Assembly: GCF_002750855.1 (NCBI RefSeq)
Contig: NZ_NWUC01000001.1
Span: 558,001 to 622,000 of the forward strand
Direction of reading: 5' to 3'
Source of the DNA: Neopararhizobium haloflavum
GTDB taxonomy: Bacteria; Pseudomonadota; Alphaproteobacteria; Rhizobiales; Rhizobiaceae
DNA: 64,000 nucleotides
In this document: positions 18,684 to 26,499 of the stretch, in pieces
How the letters are laid out: every line of letters starts with the position of its first letter
How positions within the stretch are numbered: the first letter of the stretch is position 1
Notes under the pieces: generated by a model
Told to the model about the DNA's origin: nothing
The model's database searches: none
What the model saw: the letters and a program-made list of their open reading frames with translations, nothing else
Program-made: the position numbers and the translations under genes

Positions 18684-18944
18684 ATGACGCTTCGAGAACA
18701 ACTCATCTCAGTTTCCGATGCTTATGGCGCTGCGCTTGGTATCGGCCGCGCTCGGGTATCGACGATCGTGCTCAATCGAGGGGCAACTCTTGTCGGTATC
18801 GCGGAGGGCCGTTCTGATTTGACGACCGGTAGTTACGAGAAGGCCATGCGGTGGTTCTCGGACAATTGGCCGGCAGATGCGATCTGGCCGGCTGAAGTGC
18901 AACGCCCGACAGCTGCAGCTCCAGCTCTGGAGGCGGCGCCGTGA
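18684..18944 (+). CDS. Cro-position early phage protein (86 aa)
   Basis: First gene of the rightward operon, opposite the repressor. The N-terminal MTLREQLISVSDAYGAALGI and following GRARVSTIVLNRGATLVGI read like a helix-turn-helix, consistent with a Cro-like antirepressor. ATG 18684 lies about where transcription should start and has no ribosome site, so it is probably leaderless. Exact function not shown. Confidence 0.65.
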   Translation: MTLREQLISVSDAYGAALGIGRARVSTIVLNRGATLVGIAEGRSDLTTGSYEKAMRWFSDNWPADAIWPAEVQRPTAAAPALEAAP

Positions 18945-19059
18945 TGTGGCCTTTCCGACATTTCCGAATTTTGCGGCCACCTTGCGGCCCTCCATCCTTG
19001 CGCGGGCCGTGATGGCTTCCGTGTGAGATGACCTGACCATTTTCGAACCGATCCCACCA

Positions 19060-19107
19060 CGGGATTTGACGTCGGCTAATCCCGGCGCGGGATTTCTGTT
19101 GGCTGAA
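19060..19107. repeat. Direct repeat in the early leader
   Basis: CGGGATTT occurs at 19060-19067 and 19088-19095 (28 bp apart), each followed 6-8 bases later by GGCT. The pair sits just before the next early gene and could bind a regulator. The rest of 18945-19120 shows no gene. Confidence 0.35.
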
Positions 19108-19120
19108 CGAGGCTGATGCC

Positions 19121-19624
19121 ATGTCCGAACTGATGCGCGCACCGTTTTCCGATGCCTGGTTTCACCGGCTGAAGGCGGCGCAGAAAGACCTGATCAAACG
19201 CTGCGGCGGCATCGACCGCGCGGCTGAGCTGACCTCCGTTTCGCGCAGCCAGGTGGGCCGCTGGAACAATCCGGGTGACCCTGACCTGATCACCCTGCCG
19301 GCGATGCTGATGCTCGAGGCAGAATGCGAGGCGCCGCTGGTGACGGCCGTGCTGGCGGGGATCAACGGGCGGCGGATCGCGGATCCGGATGAGGCGAGCC
19401 TTTCCGGTGCTTCCGCCTGCGTGCTCTCGGCGCATGCCGCGACGATCACCAAGGCGAGCGAGCTGATGAGCGTCGGCGCGCAGGCGCTGGCCGACGGCAA
19501 GGTTTCGCCGGCGGAAGCAGCGGAAATGGACCGCGCCTGCTCGCTGCTCGATCGATCGGTCGCCGACCTGCGCATGGTGCTGTCGAATGCCAAGGTGCTG
19601 CACGTCGTCAACGGGGACGCGTGA
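19121..19624 (+). CDS. Phage early regulatory protein, helix-turn-helix (167 aa)
   Basis: The N-terminal part (LIKRCGGIDRAAELTSVSRS, then QVGRWNN) is a helix-turn-helix of the kind found in phage early regulators of rhizobia. The rest is helical. It comes second in the rightward operon and is linked by TGATG to the next gene. It may act like a CII-type regulator, but the family match is only by eye. Confidence 0.75.
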   Translation: MSELMRAPFSDAWFHRLKAAQKDLIKRCGGIDRAAELTSVSRSQVGRWNNPGDPDLITLPAMLMLEAECEAPLVTAVLAGINGRRIADPDEASLSGASACVLSAHAATITKASELMSVGAQALADGKVSPAEAAEMDRACSLLDRSVADLRMVLSNAKVLHVVNGDA

Positions 19625-19902
19625 TGGGCGGGACGTTCAAGGGCAGGGGGCTCGTCCTGGTGGCAACGTCGCCGGTGCAGCGCGATCGCCCGCGCCCGAA
19701 CCTTTACCTCGGCCCGCGCATCGCGCTCGGACCTTGCGCCGATGCCGTTGCGCGGGCGCAGGTCGAGCATCACGCGCAGGATATGGCTGCGCGGGGGCGG
19801 TGCGAAAGATCGATTCCCGCTCTGCACAGTGACAAGTCACTGAGCGGCGTTCTTGCCGCAGAGGTCGCGCGCGCCTTCAGCCTGACGGGGGCGGGGCGAT
19901 GA
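19624..19902 (+). CDS. Hypothetical early phage protein (92 aa)
   Basis: ATG 19624 overlaps the upstream TGA. The protein is basic and Pro/Arg-rich in its first half (SPVQRDRPRPNLYLGP), and its C-terminal stretch LSGVLAAEVARAFSLTGAGR is helical. It overlaps the next gene by ATGA. No domain recognised. Confidence 0.65.
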   Translation: MGGTFKGRGLVLVATSPVQRDRPRPNLYLGPRIALGPCADAVARAQVEHHAQDMAARGRCERSIPALHSDKSLSGVLAAEVARAFSLTGAGR

Positions 19903-20420
19903 GTACGACGCAGGATCAAATACCGCCGCGCTATACGCCGATTGCCTCGGCGCGGCACTTCACCTTTGCGCGGCCGATCGAGGCGGCGATCAACCGCGCG
20001 GCCGAGACCCATGGCGTGACGCCGACGTGCCTTGTTGCGGCGATCGTCCAGACGGCGCTTTCCGACGATCTGCTGCCGGCGATCTTCGACGGTCGACCGG
20101 CCGACGCTCTCGCCGCCCCGATTTGCCGCGATGCGGCCGGGCTGACGCGGCTTCAGGCGGGATTCGTCTATATCGCCTCGTTGCATGCTGGCCGCGAGGG
20201 CCTCGTCGAGATGTCGGGAGAAGCGCTCGCGGCGCTGCTCGGGCTTTCCAAGCCGAGCTCGGCTTTCTCGCTGCGCAACAAGCTCATTTCGCTCGGTCTC
20301 ATCGAACTGGCGCGCCCGGCCAAAGGCAGCCGCATCCGCCGGTTCGGCCTGACGCCGGACGGCTGGCGCGTGGCGCGTGAGCTCGCCGGCGCGGATTTCT
20401 CATTCAGTGGAGACGCATGA
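19899..20420 (+). CDS. Winged-helix DNA-binding phage protein (173 aa)
   Basis: The C-terminal half, SGEALAALLGLSKPSSAFSL, then RNKLISLGLIELARPAKG and RRFGLTPDGWRVARELAG, is a winged helix of MarR type. The N-terminal half is unassigned. It sits in the early operon between small regulators and the ParB-like gene. It probably binds DNA; the target is unknown. Confidence 0.75.
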   Translation: MSTTQDQIPPRYTPIASARHFTFARPIEAAINRAAETHGVTPTCLVAAIVQTALSDDLLPAIFDGRPADALAAPICRDAAGLTRLQAGFVYIASLHAGREGLVEMSGEALAALLGLSKPSSAFSLRNKLISLGLIELARPAKGSRIRRFGLTPDGWRVARELAGADFSFSGDA

Positions 20421-20423
20421 GCC

Positions 20424-21236
20424 ATGAAAGCCGAAACGATCAGCATGCATCCCGGCGACAAGCCGGCGCTTGAATGGGTTCCCGTCGACAGGATCCATGT
20501 CGACCACAACTATCAGCGCGAGCTGAGACCGGCCCGGGTCAAGCAGATCCTTCGCGAGTTTCACTGGTCGCGCTTCACGCCGGTGCAGCTTTCCGAACGC
20601 GGCGACGGCACGTTCAACGTCTTTGACGGTCAGCATCGGGTCGAGGCGGCGCGGCTTCATCCGCTCATCGATGCCGTGCCGGCGTCGATCGTGACGCTGG
20701 ATGGCATCCGCGAAGAAGCGGGCGCCTTTCTCGGCGTCAACGTCAACCGCTCGGCCGTCTCGACAATCGAGAAATATCATGCGGGGCTTGAGGCCGGCGA
20801 CCCGGAGATGATGCGGATCTGCAGCGTGCTGGAAGAGGCAGGCTGCGAGGTCGTGCCGGCGCAGGGGATCGGCCTGAAGGCCAACCGCACGCAAGCGGTC
20901 ACCGCTGTCGGCCGGACGATCAAATACTATGGCGAGGGCGCGACGGCTTCATCCTGCGAATTGCTGCGCACGGCCTGGCCGGACGATGTTCACGCGCAGA
21001 AGGGTGTTCTGATCCAGGCGCTGGCGCGGCTCCTGCGCGGCAATGCAAGCGCCTCAAAGGCGCGGCTGCAACAGGTACTTTCGGCAACGACACGACAGGC
21101 GCTCTCCTCGGATGCCGAGACGATCCGCAAGATCTCCGGCGGCGACGCGGCGCATGCGATCGCGCGGACGATCTGCGACCTCTACAACAAGGGTCTCTCG
21201 AAAAATCAGATCCTCATTGGCGCGAGGGCGCGCTGA
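20424..21236 (+). CDS. ParB/sulfiredoxin-fold nuclease-like protein (270 aa)
   Basis: The N-terminal ParB-like domain reads [20 protein letters not shown] and later [15 protein letters not shown], with the conserved DGQHR box. The C-terminal half is helical and resembles DUF6551-type phage proteins. It probably binds DNA, perhaps with CTP/ATP, in replication or partition. A separate ParB-like domain is fused to the methyltransferase three genes on. Confidence 0.85.
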   Translation: MKAETISMHPGDKPALEWVPVDRIHVDHNYQRELRPARVKQILREFHWSRFTPVQLSERGDGTFNVFDGQHRVEAARLHPLIDAVPASIVTLDGIREEAGAFLGVNVNRSAVSTIEKYHAGLEAGDPEMMRICSVLEEAGCEVVPAQGIGLKANRTQAVTAVGRTIKYYGEGATASSCELLRTAWPDDVHAQKGVLIQALARLLRGNASASKARLQQVLSATTRQALSSDAETIRKISGGDAAHAIARTICDLYNKGLSKNQILIGARAR

Positions 21237-21502
21237 TGGATGCGGGGCACAATTCCGGCGGCGTCGCCAGCGACCACCTGCGCGCTTTCGTCGAGCGGAT
21301 CGAGCGGCTCGAAGAAGAAAAGAAAGCGATCGCCGACGACATCAAGGAGGTCTATTCCGAAGCCAAGGGCACTGGCTTCGACACCAAGGCGCTGCGCAAG
21401 GTGATCGCGCTGCGCAAGCTCGACCCGGACGAGCGGGCCGAACAGGATGCCATTCTCGACACTTATCTGATCGCGCTTGGCATGATGCCGGAGCAGGGCT
21501 GA
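21236..21502 (+). CDS. GapR-like DUF2312 nucleoid-associated protein (88 aa)
   Basis: The protein contains [38 protein letters not shown] and a final [11 protein letters not shown], the DUF2312/GapR signature. Caulobacter GapR clamps overtwisted DNA ahead of moving polymerases and helps replication and segregation (established). A prophage copy may assist phage replication or reshape host chromatin. It is joined to both neighbours (ATG overlap upstream, TGATG downstream). Confidence 0.9.
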   Translation: MDAGHNSGGVASDHLRAFVERIERLEEEKKAIADDIKEVYSEAKGTGFDTKALRKVIALRKLDPDERAEQDAILDTYLIALGMMPEQG

Positions 21503-22836
21503 TGAAGTATCAGCTGCTGCCACCGCTTTCTGCTGACGATCGGGCCGCCCTGGAGGCGTCGATTGTCCAGCATGGCGTGCTCGTCCCGGTCGAATATGAC
21601 GAGAACGGCGAGATCCTCGACGGGCATCATCGCGTCGAGATCTGCGAGAGCCTCGGCCTCGTCGACTGGCCGCGCTTTGTGCGCAAGGGGCTGGCCGAGG
21701 ACGAAAAGCGAACGCTAGCCCGTGAGTTGAACGTCTCGCGGCGTCATCTCAATGCCGAACAGAAGCGGGCGCTGATCGCCGATCAACTGCGCGACACGCC
21801 GTCGATCTCGTCGCGGGCGATCGCCGCGATGCTGGGCGCGCATCATTCGACGGTCGAGAAGGTCCGCAAGGACCTCGAAGCGACTGGCGAAATTAGCCAG
21901 TTGGACGCGACGGAAGGGCTGGATGGCCGCGAGCGGCCGCGCAAGGCGATCCGCACGGCCTTTATGCCGGAGCCGGACAATGCGCGCGAGCTGATGGCGA
22001 CGGTTAAGGCGATCCGCACGCGCCAGCGCGAGCATGGCCGCAAGGTTCGAACCGATCTGATTAACGAGATTGCCGCTCGGGGCGAGGCTTCGGCCGGCAC
22101 GATGCCGCGCGCGGCCTATCCGATCCTCTATGCCGATCCGCCCTGGGAACAGGAGGCCTGGTCGGACGAGACCGGGCAGGATCGCGGGCTGATGTATCCG
22201 CCGATGCCCCTTGATGCCATCAAGGGACTCCTTTCTTCCCCGCCCTTAAGCGGCAAGCCGCTGGCGGGGGCCCCGTATCCAAACGACCGCTCGCCGGCAA
22301 CGCGCGATGCGCTGCTCTTTCTCTGGGTGACGTCCAACCGGCTCGACGACGGGATCGACGTCCTGCGCGCCTGGGGGTTCGACTACGTCACCTGCCTCAT
22401 CTGGGACAAGGAGACGATCGGCATGGGGCGCTGGGTGCGCGACCGCCACGAGATCCTGCTCCTCGGTAAGCGCGGCAATTTCCCGGCGCCGCTTCCGGGC
22501 ACACAGGCGGCGAGCGTCCATGCTGAGCGCAAGGGCCGACATTCGGCCAAGCCCGTGCATTTCGCGGCGATGATCGAGCGGCTTTACCCGGAGATGCGCA
22601 AGCTGGAGCTCTTCCAGCGCACCGAGAGCCTTGCCGAGGACGATCCGCGGCGATCCGGGCAGTGGGATTTCTGGGGCTTCGAATCTGATTCCGCTACGTC
22701 GAGTTCCTCTGGCGGCGTTGCGGATATGCCGGCGGCGGTGGCACCTCCCTGCGCCGCCGCCGGCAGCGATCGACCATCCGGATCTAAGGTCAAATTCGCC
22801 GAGCAATCCCACAACGAAAGGGCGGCGCATGGCTGA
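21502..22836 (+). CDS. ParB-like/MT-A70 adenine methyltransferase fusion (444 aa)
   Basis: Residues 1-75 form a ParB-like domain (PVEYDENGEILDGHHRVEI). Residues 75-135 include a helix-turn-helix that ends HHSTVEKVRKDLEATG. Residues about 203-420 form an MT-A70 methyltransferase with catalytic DPPW at 212-215 and AdoMet-side motifs in LFLWVTSNRLDDGIDVLRAW. It likely methylates adenine N6 in DNA. Residues about 244-262 look like an in-frame insert encoded by a palindromic DNA element. The C-terminal tail from about 405 is low-complexity Ser/Ala. Confidence 0.9.
   Translation: MKYQLLPPLSADDRAALEASIVQHGVLVPVEYDENGEILDGHHRVEICESLGLVDWPRFVRKGLAEDEKRTLARELNVSRRHLNAEQKRALIADQLRDTPSISSRAIAAMLGAHHSTVEKVRKDLEATGEISQLDATEGLDGRERPRKAIRTAFMPEPDNARELMATVKAIRTRQREHGRKVRTDLINEIAARGEASAGTMPRAAYPILYADPPWEQEAWSDETGQDRGLMYPPMPLDAIKGLLSSPPLSGKPLAGAPYPNDRSPATRDALLFLWVTSNRLDDGIDVLRAWGFDYVTCLIWDKETIGMGRWVRDRHEILLLGKRGNFPAPLPGTQAASVHAERKGRHSAKPVHFAAMIERLYPEMRKLELFQRTESLAEDDPRRSGQWDFWGFESDSATSSSSGGVADMPAAVAPPCAAAGSDRPSGSKVKFAEQSHNERAAHG
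22238..22274. repeat. Palindromic element inside the MT-A70 gene
   Basis: CCCCGCC (22238-22244) pairs with GGCGGGG (22263-22269), and inside it AGCGG (22249-22253) pairs with CCGCT (22258-22262) around a CAAG loop. GGGGCCCC follows (22267-22274). The segment is in frame and encodes a stretch absent from the usual methyltransferase pattern. Confidence 0.6.
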
Positions 22837-23119
22837 TCTTCTGCCAATCATCGAACAATTGTCGGATGCCGAGAATGACGCGGTGCGGGCCGACTGGCTG
22901 ATGCGCTGTCCGCTTTCCATCCTGATCACTTATGACTTCACCATCCGCAACAGGTTGCAGGTGGCCGGCTTTCACGCAGGCGTCGCCTATCTCGACAGCG
23001 TCCTCACTGTGATGCGCGGCGTGCGCAACGCAGATGGTGATTTCTGCGGCGATCTCTATGACATCGCGCATGCCGAGCTGGCGCGGGCGGTTGACGATGC
23101 ATGTCCAGGACAATCGTAA
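22829..23119 (+). CDS. Hypothetical early phage protein (96 aa)
   Basis: It starts at ATG 22829 inside the end of the methyltransferase gene (overlap of eight bases). Sequence is mostly helical (LLPIIEQLSDAENDAVRADW, and ITYDFTIRNRLQVAGFHAGV). No domain recognised. It is the last plus-strand gene before two minus-strand genes. Confidence 0.75.
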   Translation: MADLLPIIEQLSDAENDAVRADWLMRCPLSILITYDFTIRNRLQVAGFHAGVAYLDSVLTVMRGVRNADGDFCGDLYDIAHAELARAVDDACPGQS

Positions 23120-23175
23120 TGCGCGCCATCAGGGGCAATGAATTGGGCGGCGCTATAAGCGCCGCCTTGATCCGC

Positions 23176-23481
23176 TCAATGTACCGGCGCGCCCGACCGT
23201 CTGGTGACTGTCGTGCTGGCAATCACCGTGTCCATGACTGGCGCGAGAAGGCCGGCCTTACGGGCAAAAATCTCGACAAAGCTGCGTGCCGTGTCGGGCT
23301 CGATCTCGCCGGCAAGTGCGGCACGGACCGCTTTCAGGGCTACCTTATGGGCATGATCGCTGGCTTGGAGGCCGCGCCATTCCATCAGAAAGATATAGGC
23401 GTCTTCGACGCTGCAGATCGGTTTGACGAAACCGATACCGACGAGGGTGTTGATCGGCTCAGCGAAGGTTCCTTTGGGCAT
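23176..23481 (-). CDS. DUF982-family protein A (101 aa)
   Basis: Matches the DUF982 pattern seen in many rhizobial small proteins: a short N-terminal strand PINTLVGIGFVKPICSVEDA, then FLMEWRG and a helical region with HKVALKAVRAALAGE. ATG 23481 follows GGAGG. It lies against the direction of the early operon and is followed by a homologous gene, so it is a cargo (moron) unit with its own promoter. DUF982 function is unknown. Confidence 0.8.
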   Translation of the reverse strand: MPKGTFAEPINTLVGIGFVKPICSVEDAYIFLMEWRGLQASDHAHKVALKAVRAALAGEIEPDTARSFVEIFARKAGLLAPVMDTVIASTTVTRRSGAPVH

Positions 23482-23502
23482 ATCTACGATCCTCCGTGTG
23501 TC

Positions 23503-23805
23503 TCAAGCCGAAACCTGACCGCTGCCGTGGCTCGCGCGTACTATCCACGGCATCGCCGTTTCCGATTCCTCCAGAATTTCGGCGCGACGGGCAAAACGTT
23601 CGAACGCTCGCTGGGCGGCGCTGACTGGTCTGCTCCCATCCAGGGCATCATAGCACGCCCCAAGGACGGTTTCGTAGACGAGATCCTGCTGCTCCGCAGG
23701 CCACTCCTCCAGATAGTCGACCGCATCCCGGACGCTGCAAATTTCACGCGTCAGTCGCGATCCTTGCCTAACGAAAATGGGCTGATCGAACAATCGATCC
23801 ATCAT
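23503..23805 (-). CDS. DUF982-family protein B (100 aa)
   Basis: Homologous in layout to the neighbouring gene: FDQPIFVRQGSRLTREICSV, then DAVDYLEEWPAE and VLGACYDALDG. ATG 23805 is chosen because GGAGGAA lies ahead of it; an upstream ATG at 23838 has no ribosome site. The two genes are 21 bases apart and likely one transcript, read opposite to the flanking early genes. Confidence 0.8.
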   Translation of the reverse strand: MMDRLFDQPIFVRQGSRLTREICSVRDAVDYLEEWPAEQQDLVYETVLGACYDALDGSRPVSAAQRAFERFARRAEILEESETAMPWIVRASHGSGQVSA

Positions 23806-23981
23806 CGCTTCCTCCAACACAAACACGATTGTGCTCATCAGTTTTTGACTGCGTGGCGCTCCCTTCCGGAAGCTGCCGGTGGAAAATATTGGTGGACGAT
23901 TTTCGCCGTTCAAGATGCCGGCACGCGCATTCGTTCCCTTCTGTGTGGGCTGTGTCATTGCGCTCGATCAAGGAGTGCATC

Positions 23982-25277
23982 ATGAGCGCCTTCCTGCTCG
24001 GCCATGGCTTTCGCGCCGACATGGGCACCTGTATCCGCAAGCTGGTGCTCTTGAAGTTGATCGACGCCTGTGAGGATGACGGCAGCCGCATTTTTCCGGC
24101 TATGGCGACCGTGGCGCGGGCAGCGCAGTGTTCTACGCGGCAGGTGCAGCGGGAGATCAAGGCGTTTCTCGACATCGGTCTGCTGCGCCTGGTGCGCGCC
24201 GGAGGCAGCGGTCCACGCTCGACGAATGAATATGCGCTCGATCTCGACGTGCTCGGATGGATCGCGCGGGATGGGTGGAATGCTGTCGATGCGGCGCAAA
24301 AATCGGGGCAGGCTCCCGTCGAAAATAAGGGTGACACGGTGTCACCCTTGGAAAATAAGGGTGACACCGGCGACACGCTAAGGGTGACACCGGCGACAGA
24401 TAAGGGTGACAATGGGAGTCACCCAACCCCTCCAGACTCCTCCCTTGATCCCTCCAAAGAGAGAGAGGCGCGCGCAAGCGCGGACAATTCCAGCCGGGAC
24501 GGGCATGACGCGGAAGCGGCCGAGCCAGCAGCTGAGCGTCCGGGCATGGCGGATTTCGAGAAGCGGGTCATGCGATTTTGCAACGGACGGGGGTTTTCCG
24601 CCGGGCCTTGGCCGAACTGGGATACCTCGTCGCCCGGCCATGTCGCTCGCCAGTTCGCCAAGCTCACCGTGGACGGGCGGGCAGAGGCGGAGCGCTGGCG
24701 GGACGCCTATCTCAGCGACATCAAACGGCGCCAGAAGAAGCCGGTGCCGGTGGCGAATTTTCTGCGTGATCGGCTTTGGACGGGCCTCGACGATGGCATC
24801 CTGAGGCGCGCCGAACAGGTGGCGCAGGTTCCGAGAGCGCCCACCCTGCCACCGGACTATGCGCCGCCCTTCGGGCCGGTGTGGAGCGCCTTCGTCCACG
24901 CCAAGCTGATCGACGGGCCCCAGCATCCCGACCATGCGCCGCCGGTCGGACAGATCTGGATGCGCCTGCACCTCGACCGCGCCTGGCCGCAGATCGCGGC
25001 GATCTGGACGGCGGCGTCTCTCAGGCGCGGCATTCGCGTCGCCGAACGCTGGCACGGGCTGAAGGATGCGATGGAATTCGTCCCGGTCGGCACTGCGACA
25101 TTCGACGCATGGCGGCTCGCCTTTGCCGACAATGGGTGGCCGAGCCTTCCGGATTTCGGGGAGATGGGCGGCGTGTTCTTCCCGAAGGGCGGCCCGGATG
25201 GCCTCGGCGCCTTCATTGCGGCGGTACAGGCAATGGATGAGCAGGGCGGGCACAAAACAGGCGAAGCGGCGGAATAG
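23982..25277 (+). CDS. Phage replication initiator with internal iterons (431 aa)
   Basis: The N-terminal region reads as a helix-turn-helix/winged-helix replication domain (RADMGTCIRKLVLLKLIDAC, AQCSTRQVQREIKAFLDIGL). A linker made of repeats (NKGDT) is encoded by the iterons at 24326-24411. The C-terminal half (from about residue 190) is a conserved rhizobial-phage domain with KLIDGPQHPDHAPPVGQIW. AGGAG precedes ATG 23982. By analogy with lambda O it should bind the iterons and recruit host replication proteins. No helicase gene is adjacent. Confidence 0.8.
   Translation: MSAFLLGHGFRADMGTCIRKLVLLKLIDACEDDGSRIFPAMATVARAAQCSTRQVQREIKAFLDIGLLRLVRAGGSGPRSTNEYALDLDVLGWIARDGWNAVDAAQKSGQAPVENKGDTVSPLENKGDTGDTLRVTPATDKGDNGSHPTPPDSSLDPSKEREARASADNSSRDGHDAEAAEPAAERPGMADFEKRVMRFCNGRGFSAGPWPNWDTSSPGHVARQFAKLTVDGRAEAERWRDAYLSDIKRRQKKPVPVANFLRDRLWTGLDDGILRRAEQVAQVPRAPTLPPDYAPPFGPVWSAFVHAKLIDGPQHPDHAPPVGQIWMRLHLDRAWPQIAAIWTAASLRRGIRVAERWHGLKDAMEFVPVGTATFDAWRLAFADNGWPSLPDFGEMGGVFFPKGGPDGLGAFIAAVQAMDEQGGHKTGEAAE
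24326..24411. repeat. Iterons: probable phage replication origin
   Basis: TAAGGGTGACA occurs at 24326-24336, 24356-24366, 24379-24389 and 24401-24411, with spacings of 30, 23 and 22 bp. A reverse copy TGTCACCCTT (24340-24349) makes the first unit a perfect palindrome. The array lies inside the replication gene, as in lambda, and encodes the NKGDT repeat linker. Confidence 0.75.
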
Positions 25278-25290
25278 GCGGATTACGAGG

Positions 25291-25959
25291 ATGATGATTG
25301 TGACGATCGACAAGCGGTTGAACGATCCTGAGGCGGCCGAACGTGTCTTCGCGCGGGAGCGGCGCGATCGCGATCTGGCGCGGGCATTGCTTGAGGGGGT
25401 TCAGCGCGAGAGCCACGCGGGCGATCTACGCTGGTACGTGCTGGTCGTGCGGCGGAACGCTGAGGAGCGGATAGCGGAAGCTGTGGAGAAGCTGGGGCTG
25501 ACGACATGGGTGCCGATGACGAAGCAGTTGCTGAAGTCACGGCGCCACGGTGGTGCACGCGTCGTGGAACGACCTGTTTTCGAAGGATTTGTTTTCGTCA
25601 GTCTCGTCGGCAACAACTACGCCTGGCTTGCTATGATGGCGATCGACGGCGTGCGTGCCATTCTGGGCGGCGCGGATGGGCCGATGCCGATTTCCCACGA
25701 AAACATGAACGTTCTCATGAAGATGGAAAGCGCTGGTGTGTTCGAACTAGCGAAGGGCGCGCGGGCTCAGGCGCGTGCGCTGATCGCCGCCGACTTCCCG
25801 ATTGGCAGCTCGGTCTCCATCAAGGATGGGCCTTTCGCCTTTTTCGATGCGGTGGTCGATGGCTATGTTCACAAACGCCGCGTGCGGGCAATGACGCATC
25901 TGTTCGGGCGTGAAGTGTCGCTGGAGCTCGATATTGACCAGATCAAGCGACTCGCTTAG
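25291..25959 (+). CDS. NusG/RfaH-like NGN-KOW protein (222 aa)
   Basis: An NGN-like domain (LRWYVLVVRRNAEERIAEAV, then LGLTTWVPMTKQLLKSRRHG and VFEGFVFVSL) is followed by a C-terminal KOW-like segment (FPIGSSVSIKDGPFAFFDAV, about residues 165-190). It may act as a phage antiterminator binding RNA polymerase, in place of N or Q. It ends the early region just before a 10-bp inverted repeat. ATG 25291 is chosen; 25294 is equally possible. Confidence 0.82.
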   Translation: MMIVTIDKRLNDPEAAERVFARERRDRDLARALLEGVQRESHAGDLRWYVLVVRRNAEERIAEAVEKLGLTTWVPMTKQLLKSRRHGGARVVERPVFEGFVFVSLVGNNYAWLAMMAIDGVRAILGGADGPMPISHENMNVLMKMESAGVFELAKGARAQARALIAADFPIGSSVSIKDGPFAFFDAVVDGYVHKRRVRAMTHLFGREVSLELDIDQIKRLA

Positions 25960-25965
25960 CTCTTT

Positions 25966-25994
25966 CGCTCAGGATGATCCGTCGATCCTGAGCG
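25966..25994 (+). terminator. Inverted repeat after the NusG-like gene
   Basis: CGCTCAGGAT (25966-25975) and ATCCTGAGCG (25985-25994) form a perfect 10-bp stem, followed by AGCCTTT. It is probably a terminator or a processing/antitermination site. The remaining 216 bases to 26210 show no gene; a promoter for the next gene should lie there. Confidence 0.55.
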
Positions 25995-26210
25995 AGCCTT
26001 TGAGGGCGTGGCATGACCATTCCCGAGTGAGACACCAAGTCTCCAGGTGGGTACGCCGGGCGGACCCGGTCTCTCCAGATGCGAGAGGCGCGAAGGGTGG
26101 CTTGTCTCTGGATTTTCAACTGCCAAACATCTCTGCAACATGTCATACGTTATTGGCGCATCTGCGCACCTTCGATAGTGTCCGACTCATAGGGACATGG
26201 AAGGTGAAAT

Positions 26211-26429
26211 ATGACACATGCAGCCGTTTCGCCGGCATGGCTCGATACACTCGCCCGCTTGGACCGTGAACCCCTCACGCTAAAGAGCGGCGCCCTCGAC
26301 CCTGTCCTGGCAACCGATCTGAAGATCGAAGGATTGATCCGGATCGATACACAATCTGGTCTCGTGCGTCTGTCGGAGCTTGGTCGCTCTGTGCTGGAAG
26401 GCCGGATCAGCTCAGAGGCAGCGGCTTAG
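26211..26429 (+). CDS. Small winged-helix-like protein A (72 aa)
   Basis: The region LARLDREPLTLKSGALDPVL to LVRLSELGRSVLEGR reads as a compact helix-strand winged-helix fold and is similar to the next gene. GGAAGG-type site and ATG 26211. No known family named. Confidence 0.65.
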   Translation: MTHAAVSPAWLDTLARLDREPLTLKSGALDPVLATDLKIEGLIRIDTQSGLVRLSELGRSVLEGRISSEAAA

Positions 26430-26499
26430 GCCGCCACGCCGAACGTTAATGAAGTTTGATTTGAGCCATCGGTCGCGCGTCATATTCGCGGGTTAGGAT

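Noticed and set aside
22829-23119. Longer upstream start for this small gene in the methyltransferase region
   Set aside because: The upstream frame is Arg/Pro-rich shadow sequence; ATG 22829 gives a normal helical protein.
24326-24411. Repeats looked at as a CRISPR array
   Set aside because: The repeat is only 11 bases with spacings of 22-30, lies in frame in a replication gene and encodes a peptide repeat; there are no cas genes.
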